Position numbers and translations under genes: made by a program
The notes under the pieces: generated by a model
Database searches by the model: none
Told to the model about the DNA's origin: nothing
What the model saw: the letters and a program-made list of their open reading frames with translations, nothing else
From: Canibacter sp052085365
Lineage (GTDB): Bacteria > Actinomycetota > Actinomycetes > Actinomycetales > Microbacteriaceae
Direction of reading: 5' to 3'
DNA: 64,000 nt
Assembly (NCBI GenBank): GCA_052085365.1
Contig: JBQDFP010000001.1
Coordinates: 1 to 64,000, forward strand
Part shown: in pieces, positions 59,682 to 64,000 of the stretch
How positions within the stretch are numbered: position 1 is the stretch's first letter
How the letters are laid out: each line of letters opens with the position of its first letter

Positions 59682-61331
59682 ATGAAAAAGGGAAATGTTG
59701 TTGTTTCGTGGGTCACATCCACGGACCACAAAGTCATCGGGTATATGTACCTGATCAGCTCGTTTGTGTACTTCTTGATCGGTGGCGTTATGGCCCTGAT
59801 TATTCGTGCGCAGCTCTTCGCTCCTGGGCTTGAGGTAGTTGCGACGAAGGAGCAGTTCAACCAGCTCTTCACCATGCACGGCACGATCATGCTGCTCATA
59901 TTTGCAACGCCGCTCTTTGCTGGCTTTGCAAACGTTATGCTGCCGCTTCAGATTGGTGCCCCTGACGTCGCGTTCCCACGTTTGAACGCGTTCGCGTACT
60001 GGCTCTACTCGTTCGGTTCACTGATCGCAGTTGCGGGCTTCCTGACTCCACAGGGCGCGGCATCGTTCGGTTGGTTTGCCTATACGCCGCTGTCTGGTGA
60101 AACATTCTCACCAGGTGTCGGTGGAAACCTATGGGTACTCGGTTTGGGCATCTCAGGTTTCGGTACGATTCTCGGTGCAGTCAACTTCATCACCACGATC
60201 ATCACGATGCGTGCCCCAGGCATGACCATGTGGAGGATGTCGATCTTCTCGTGGAACGCGTTGATCACGTCGATTCTGATCCTGCTGGTATTCCCAGTGC
60301 TTGCTGCGGCCATGCTTGCCCTTGGAGCTGACCGTATCTTCGGAGCTCAGATATATAACGTCGAAACAGGCGGTGCCATACTATGGCAGCACCTCTTCTG
60401 GTTCTTCGGACACCCAGAGGTATACATTATCGCTCTGCCGTTCTTCGGCATTGTTTCCGAAGTGTTCCCGGCATTCAGCCGTAAACCAATCTTTGGTTAC
60501 AAGACTCTTGTCATGGCAACGATCGCGATTGCTGCCCTGTCAATGACCGTGTGGGCACACCACATGTACGTCACTGGCTCGGTTCTCTTACCGTTCTTCG
60601 CACTCATGACTATGTTGATCGCGGTTCCTACCGGCGTGAAAATCTTCAACTGGATCGGCACCATGTTCCGAGGTTCGGTCACCTTTGAAACCCCGATGCT
60701 TTGGGCGCTCGGGTTCTTGGTTACCTTCGTTTTCGGTGGTCTCACCGGCGTGATCCTCGCATCACCGGCACTCGACTTCCACCTGTCAGACACGTACTTC
60801 GTGGTGGCACACTTCCACTACGTGGTCTTCGGAACCGTGGTCTTCGCGATGTTCTCAGGCTTCTACTTCTGGTGGCCTAAGTGGACCGGGAAAATGCTCA
60901 ACGAATCCTTGGGCAAGATCCACTTCTGGCTACTATTTGTCGGATTCCATACAACCTTCCTGGTTCAGCACTGGATTGGTGTTATGGCTCTGCCACGTCG
61001 CTACTACACGTACCTTCCGGAAGATGGTGTCACCTGGATGAACCAGCTGTCGACGATTGGTGCCATGATTCTGGGCATCTCAATGATTCCGTTCTTGCTG
61101 AACGTCTACATCACTTCACGTCGCGGCAAGCAGGTTACGGTTGATGATCCTTGGGGCTTTGGACGCTCACTCGAATGGGCAACCAGCTGTCCTCCGCCTC
61201 GCCACAACTTCACGTCGATTCCACGTATCCGTACTGAATCACCCGCATTCGACCTGCACCACCCTGAGGTCAGCGGAATTGTACAGCCGGTCACCGCGGA
61301 AGCACGTCCTGAGCTCGCTGAGCAGAAGTAG
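59682..61331 (+). CDS. ctaD: Cytochrome c oxidase subunit I (CtaD)
   Basis: 549 residues with twelve transmembrane helices. Subunit I holds heme a, heme a3 and CuB. Ligand regions: TMHGTIMLLIFATPLFAGFANVMLP (heme a His), WFFGHPEVYIIALPFFGIVSE (CuB His and the cross-linked Tyr), WAHHMYVTG (CuB His pair) and VVAHFHYVVFGTVVFAMF (heme a and a3 histidines). The D-channel acid region near residue 130 is not checked in detail. The 70-residue C-terminal tail with EWATSCPPPRHNF and RIRTESPAFDLHHPE is typical of actinobacterial CtaD. It lies between ctaC and ctaF. Confidence 0.96.
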   Translation: MKKGNVVVSWVTSTDHKVIGYMYLISSFVYFLIGGVMALIIRAQLFAPGLEVVATKEQFNQLFTMHGTIMLLIFATPLFAGFANVMLPLQIGAPDVAFPRLNAFAYWLYSFGSLIAVAGFLTPQGAASFGWFAYTPLSGETFSPGVGGNLWVLGLGISGFGTILGAVNFITTIITMRAPGMTMWRMSIFSWNALITSILILLVFPVLAAAMLALGADRIFGAQIYNVETGGAILWQHLFWFFGHPEVYIIALPFFGIVSEVFPAFSRKPIFGYKTLVMATIAIAALSMTVWAHHMYVTGSVLLPFFALMTMLIAVPTGVKIFNWIGTMFRGSVTFETPMLWALGFLVTFVFGGLTGVILASPALDFHLSDTYFVVAHFHYVVFGTVVFAMFSGFYFWWPKWTGKMLNESLGKIHFWLLFVGFHTTFLVQHWIGVMALPRRYYTYLPEDGVTWMNQLSTIGAMILGISMIPFLLNVYITSRRGKQVTVDDPWGFGRSLEWATSCPPPRHNFTSIPRIRTESPAFDLHHPEVSGIVQPVTAEARPELAEQK

Positions 61332-61345
61332 GGGAGACGTACCTC

Positions 61346-61771
61346 ATGAAGTCAAATATTGTTATCTACTACATCCTCACCACGTTCTTTCTGATCGTGG
61401 CAGCGATGTACACGGTCTGGCACATGATCTCCTATAACGGCGAGATCGAGTGGGCTGGCTCGATGGCCTTGCTTGCATGTTCGATTCTCTTCGCGTTCAT
61501 CGCGTACTACCTCAACCTGCACTACAAGAAGCAGGGTGGGGAGTTGACAGAAGACCTGCTCGAAGCTGATATCGACGATGGTGACCCTGAGATCGGCGAA
61601 TTCAGTCCGTGGAGTTGGTGGCCGATCATCCTCGCTGGAGCGATCGCTCTTGCTGCGCTGGGACTCGCTACCGGGTTCTTCTTCTGGCTGTCGTTCTTCT
61701 CAATCCCCTTTATTGTTGTGGGTGTTGTGGGATTGGTTTACGAATACTATCGAGGCTACTTCGCTCGCTAA
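61346..61771 (+). CDS. ctaF: Cytochrome c oxidase subunit IV, actinobacterial (CtaF)
   Basis: 141 residues with four transmembrane helices in two pairs: IVIYYILTTFFLIVAAMYTVWHM and SMALLACSILFAFIAYYL, then WWPIILAGAIALAALGLATGFFFW and IPFIVVGVVGLVYEYY. The connecting loop has EDLLEADIDDGDPEIGEFSPWSWWP, the family hallmark. CtaF is specific to the actinobacterial aa3 oxidase of the bcc-aa3 supercomplex. The start ATG has GGGGAG upstream and is 14 bp after ctaD. A strong terminator follows. Confidence 0.94.
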   Translation: MKSNIVIYYILTTFFLIVAAMYTVWHMISYNGEIEWAGSMALLACSILFAFIAYYLNLHYKKQGGELTEDLLEADIDDGDPEIGEFSPWSWWPIILAGAIALAALGLATGFFFWLSFFSIPFIVVGVVGLVYEYYRGYFAR

Positions 61772-61798
61772 CAGCTAGGGGAGTTCGTTTACATTCAA

Positions 61799-61840
61799 GT
61801 TCTGCCGGTTCAGGTCATTCTGAACCGGCAGAACGCTTTT
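61799..61840 (+). terminator. Terminator of the ctaCDF operon
   Basis: GTTCTGCCGGTTCAG and CTGAACCGGCAGAAC make a perfect 15-bp stem with loop GTCATT; GCTTTT follows. It is 27 bp after the ctaF stop. Confidence 0.9.
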
Positions 61841-61884
61841 ATATGGGCGCTCTAGCCGACTCGCACAAGCATTGTCAGGACCGA

Positions 61885-61890
61885 TAGACT
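61885..61890 (+). promoter_or_regulatory. -10 box for leaderless GNAT transcript
   Basis: TAGACT ends 6 nt before the ATG at 61897, and no ribosome site is present. Confidence 0.5.
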
Positions 61891-61896
61891 TAAGGC

Positions 61897-62340
61897 ATGA
61901 CCATCAAGATACGCCGGGCACAACTCGAGGATGAAAATACGCTCTACAAGCTCGCACGCCAGTATCAAACTGGGCGTGAATCAATTACTCCGGCCGAGTT
62001 CCAGATCACATTAGATAATGTTCTTCGTTACCGACCCGCGGAGACAAATGTGCTGTTTGTTGCTGAGCTCAATGGCAGCGTTGTGGGCTACTCACTCTTG
62101 ACTGTCTCGCGCTTACTTCACGCGCCTGGCCTGACCGCGCACCTACAGGAGATCGTAGTAGATGAAGCTCATCGCCGTCAGGGCGTCGGTGATCGACTGA
62201 TGCAAGCAAATGAGCACTACTGTATGGGGCGTGGTGTTCGACAGATATCTGCGGTCACCTCACACATGGGCAATTTCTATAATCACCGCGATTTTGAGGC
62301 GATCGGGCAGCACTATCGCAAGGTCCTCGACATTGGCTAG
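61897..62340 (+). CDS. GNAT-family N-acetyltransferase
   Basis: 147 residues. The acetyl-CoA fold pattern is clear: an N-terminal strand TIKIRRAQLEDENTLYKLARQY, the central strand LFVAELNGSVVGYSLLTVSRLLH, and motif A LQEIVVDEAHRRQGVGDRLMQANEHYC, which holds the pyrophosphate-binding RRQGVG loop. ISAVTSHMGNFYNHRDFEAIGQHY is the last part. The acceptor (small molecule or protein) is unknown. It stands alone after the ctaCDF terminator, on the same strand, with a leaderless-type promoter. Confidence 0.87.
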   Translation: MTIKIRRAQLEDENTLYKLARQYQTGRESITPAEFQITLDNVLRYRPAETNVLFVAELNGSVVGYSLLTVSRLLHAPGLTAHLQEIVVDEAHRRQGVGDRLMQANEHYCMGRGVRQISAVTSHMGNFYNHRDFEAIGQHYRKVLDIG

Positions 62341-62855
62341 TTCGGGCCTCTAGGAGTCTCTCCGCCGTTCTCCTGTTGTGTCTTACGACCATTGTTGCAA
62401 CAGTGGCGGAGCATTCCGGTATTTTCTTCTGCACGCCAGCCAATATGTTGCTGTCAGAAGTATTCGTTCATCGGAGCACACTCACTGTCTATCAGTGTTT
62501 GCGGCTTGGTCAACTATTCCTGGCTCATATGAGCCTGGACGTGACTGTTAACTCGAATTGTGAGACATCTGGAGTTGCATCATTTGCAGGAGATGCCGCT
62601 TCGCCATGCGTTCTCGCTCAGTAATTTTGAGCATCTTTCCCGCCGGAGAATCTCTCATCAATCATCGGGAAGCCGTCTCAATCATCGGGAAGCCGTCCGC
62701 GGGCTTGATGACGCAGCGCGCCGACTTGAGGACGAAATCGCCGTGGAACGCTATTGCACGGTCACTTGGACCGACACCATAGAGCAGTTCTTGCTACGAG
62801 TTTCAGCGAAGACCGCCACTGAGAGTTGCCAGTAGGGGAGCAGGTCCTTTGAATG
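62341..62855 (+). other. Stretch without a convincing gene
   Basis: Between the GNAT gene and the qcrB terminator there is about 0.5 kb with two overlapping open frames, 62376-62624 (82 residues) and 62560-62835 (91 residues). Neither shows a ribosome site, a recognisable motif or a family-like composition. The second ends in a soluble-looking LEDEIAVERYCTVTWTDTIEQFLLRV segment, so a decayed gene is possible. A perfect 20-bp tandem duplication lies inside it. Confidence 0.5.
62658..62697 (+). repeat. Perfect 20-bp tandem duplication
   Basis: Two identical adjacent copies of TCAATCATCGGGAAGCCGTC occupy 62658-62677 and 62678-62697. Twenty is not a multiple of three, so a gain or loss of one copy shifts any reading frame here. 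The perfect identity suggests a recent event. Confidence 0.9.
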
Positions 62856-62892
62856 AGTATGGCCCCAATCCAATCTGGACCGGGGCCATACT
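62856..62892. terminator. Terminator downstream of qcrB
   Basis: AGTATGGCCCC (62856-62866) is a perfect complement of GGGGCCATACT (62882-62892), with a 15-nt loop. It is 24 bp after the qcrB stop on the minus strand. The T-tract is weak. Confidence 0.7.
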
Positions 62893-62916
62893 TAGCTGAG
62901 CAGAGTAACTTAGCTA

Positions 62917-64000
62917 TTAATGCTCATCGTTTTCATCGTGATGATGAGACTGTTCGATCTCACCTTGTGTTGGTGGGATGATGCGGTCTTCGAAGAACCA
63001 GCGGCTAAAGCCTGCGCGCAGGCGCTGTGAGAAGCTGATCTTGCCGTTATCATCAGGGCGGAGCATGAGCGGAGCATAGTCAGTGTAGCTTACGAGCTCC
63101 CAGCGTTCGTACTCATTCAACGGCTTGTGAACCTCGATAAAGCGGCCACCGGGCATACGAACGATGCGTGCTGACTCGTATCCGTGCAGGGCGATGCTTC
63201 GGTCCTTCTTTTGCAGGCCCAGGCACACACGCTTGGTAACCAAGTAAGCGATGATTGGACCAAAGATCAGCAGGAACTGCAGCCCGTGGATGACATACTC
63301 CATTGATTGCTGGAAGTGCGTCGCAATAAGGTCCGAGCTCGCGCCTGCCCACATCACACCGTAGAACGTGACACCGGCTGCGCCGATTGCCGTACGTGTT
63401 GGTGCGTTGCGAGGACGGTCAAGTAGGTGGTGTTCGCGCTTGTCGCCAGTGACCCACGCTTCGATGAAGGGGTAGATCAGAACGAGTACCAGGAAGATCC
63501 CGATAATGACAAGCGGCACCAGCATGTTAAAGGACCATGTGTAACCGAACCACTCAGTTTCCCACCCTGGTGGAATCAGACGGAGCATGCCATCGGCAAA
63601 ACCGATGTACCAGTCCGGCTGGGTACCCGCAGATACCGGCGACGGGTCATACGGACCATATGCCCAAATACCGTTAATCGTGAAGAACGAGGAGATGAGG
63701 ACGATCACGCCGAAGACGATAAAGAAGAATCCACCGGCTTTGGCAGCATAAACAGGCAACACGGGGAAGCCAACAACGTTCTGCTGGGTCTTTCCGGGGC
63801 CGGGGTACTGCGTGTGCTTGTGGATCACAACAAACATGAGGTGAAGCACAAGGAACAGGATCACTAACGCCGGCAACACCATAATGTGCAGCATGTATAG
63901 GCGCCCAACAATGTCTTGGCCAGGGAACTCGCCTCCGAAGAAGATATACGAGAACCAGGTTCCGACAACGGGAATTGCCTTAATGATGCCGTCAATGATT
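62917..64000 (-). CDS. qcrB: Cytochrome bc1 complex cytochrome b subunit (QcrB), 5' end outside
   Basis: The frame runs on beyond the right edge. About 361 C-terminal residues are visible, starting IIDGIIKAIPVVGTWFSYIFFGGEFPG, then helices around LHIMVLPALVILFLVLHLMFVVIHKHTQYPG, where the heme-ligating histidine pair and the QO-site region lie. AGTQPDWYIGFADGMLRLIPPGW is the quinone-site loop. The C-terminal extension of about 120 residues (ALHGYESARIVRMPGGRFIEVHKPL) is typical of actinobacterial QcrB and ends in a His/Asp/Glu-rich tail. QcrB passes electrons from menaquinol to the CtaCDF oxidase in a supercomplex. It is convergent with the cta genes; qcrA and qcrC should lie outside to the right. 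Confidence 0.95.
   Translation of the reverse strand, partial: IIDGIIKAIPVVGTWFSYIFFGGEFPGQDIVGRLYMLHIMVLPALVILFLVLHLMFVVIHKHTQYPGPGKTQQNVVGFPVLPVYAAKAGGFFFIVFGVIVLISSFFTINGIWAYGPYDPSPVSAGTQPDWYIGFADGMLRLIPPGWETEWFGYTWSFNMLVPLVIIGIFLVLVLIYPFIEAWVTGDKREHHLLDRPRNAPTRTAIGAAGVTFYGVMWAGASSDLIATHFQQSMEYVIHGLQFLLIFGPIIAYLVTKRVCLGLQKKDRSIALHGYESARIVRMPGGRFIEVHKPLNEYERWELVSYTDYAPLMLRPDDNGKISFSQRLRAGFSRWFFEDRIIPPTQGEIEQSHHHDENDEH

Noticed and set aside
62376..62835. Two overlapping open frames of 82 and 91 residues read as genes
   Set aside because: Neither has a start signal or recognisable pattern, and a tandem duplication lies within the second. They are described only as a possible decayed gene.

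Overview
The window is 64 kb of an actinobacterial chromosome of moderate GC. Most of it is dense housekeeping sequence. The lineage call rests on actinobacterial markers: mycothiol ligase MshC, RbpA, PafBC, AhpE, the CtaF subunit of cytochrome oxidase, DUF3145, DUF4191, DUF3043, GlnA1/GlnE/GlnA2 and a lysine/alanine-rich primary sigma factor. The fused PafBC and the gene order resemble Micrococcales (Arthrobacter-type Micrococcaceae). That placement is inference and no genus is assigned.

Layout. 0-5 kb: end of a membrane-anchored protein, tRNA(CAT), a PadR regulator, DUF3145, and a sugar ABC importer (two permeases and a lipoprotein binding protein, no ATPase). 5-12.6 kb, minus strand: aceE, a PucR-type regulator, and the type II fatty acid operon fabD-fabH-acpP-fabF. 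12.7-18.1 kb: AhpE, tRNA-Val, a universal stress protein, a long GAPDH, a NIF3-family protein, a coiled-coil protein with a degenerate zinc ribbon, and RNase P RNA. 18.1-25.8 kb: nitrogen block with a SPOR-like small protein, glnA2, glnE, glnA1, RDD and DUF4191. 26-29.5 kb: E2 and E3 of the 2-oxoacid dehydrogenase complexes. 29.6-36.7 kb: PAC2, sigA, a CofE-like ligase, an ATP-grasp enzyme, a small zinc protein and parE. 36.7-41.4 kb: M20 peptidase, uppP, mshC and a second PAC2. 41.5-51.2 kb: HAD hydrolase, trmI, an FKBP-like lipoprotein, fused pafBC, tatC, helY, lnt and convergent rbpA. 51.3-57.5 kb: SDR, pdxK, a methyltransferase, hisD, nrdR and pyrD. 57.5-64 kb: DUF3043, erpA, ctaC-ctaD-ctaF, GNAT, a 0.5-kb stretch without a convincing gene, and the start-truncated qcrB.

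Functional links. AceE (E1), the acyltransferase (E2) and Lpd (E3) needed for pyruvate dehydrogenase all lie within 20 kb, and AceE supplies acetyl-CoA to the adjacent fatty acid operon. GlnE sits between its probable target GlnA1 and the GlnA2 paralogue, which lacks the target tyrosine. Three predicted lipoproteins (binding protein, FKBP, CtaC) are candidate substrates of Lnt. ErpA, CtaCDF and QcrB belong to the aerobic respiratory chain.

The most notable feature is an absence. Where actinobacteria usually carry arc-dop-pup-(prcBA)-pafA, trmI is followed after 28 bp by the FKBP gene and pafBC. tatA is also missing before tatC, and lipB/lipA are missing from the dlaT-DUF4191-glnA1 block. A second recurring pattern is about ten genes whose start codon lies 6-7 nt after a TANNNT-like -10 box, which indicates leaderless transcription. 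I found no CRISPR array, prophage, insertion sequence, recognised defence system or clearly new multi-gene system.
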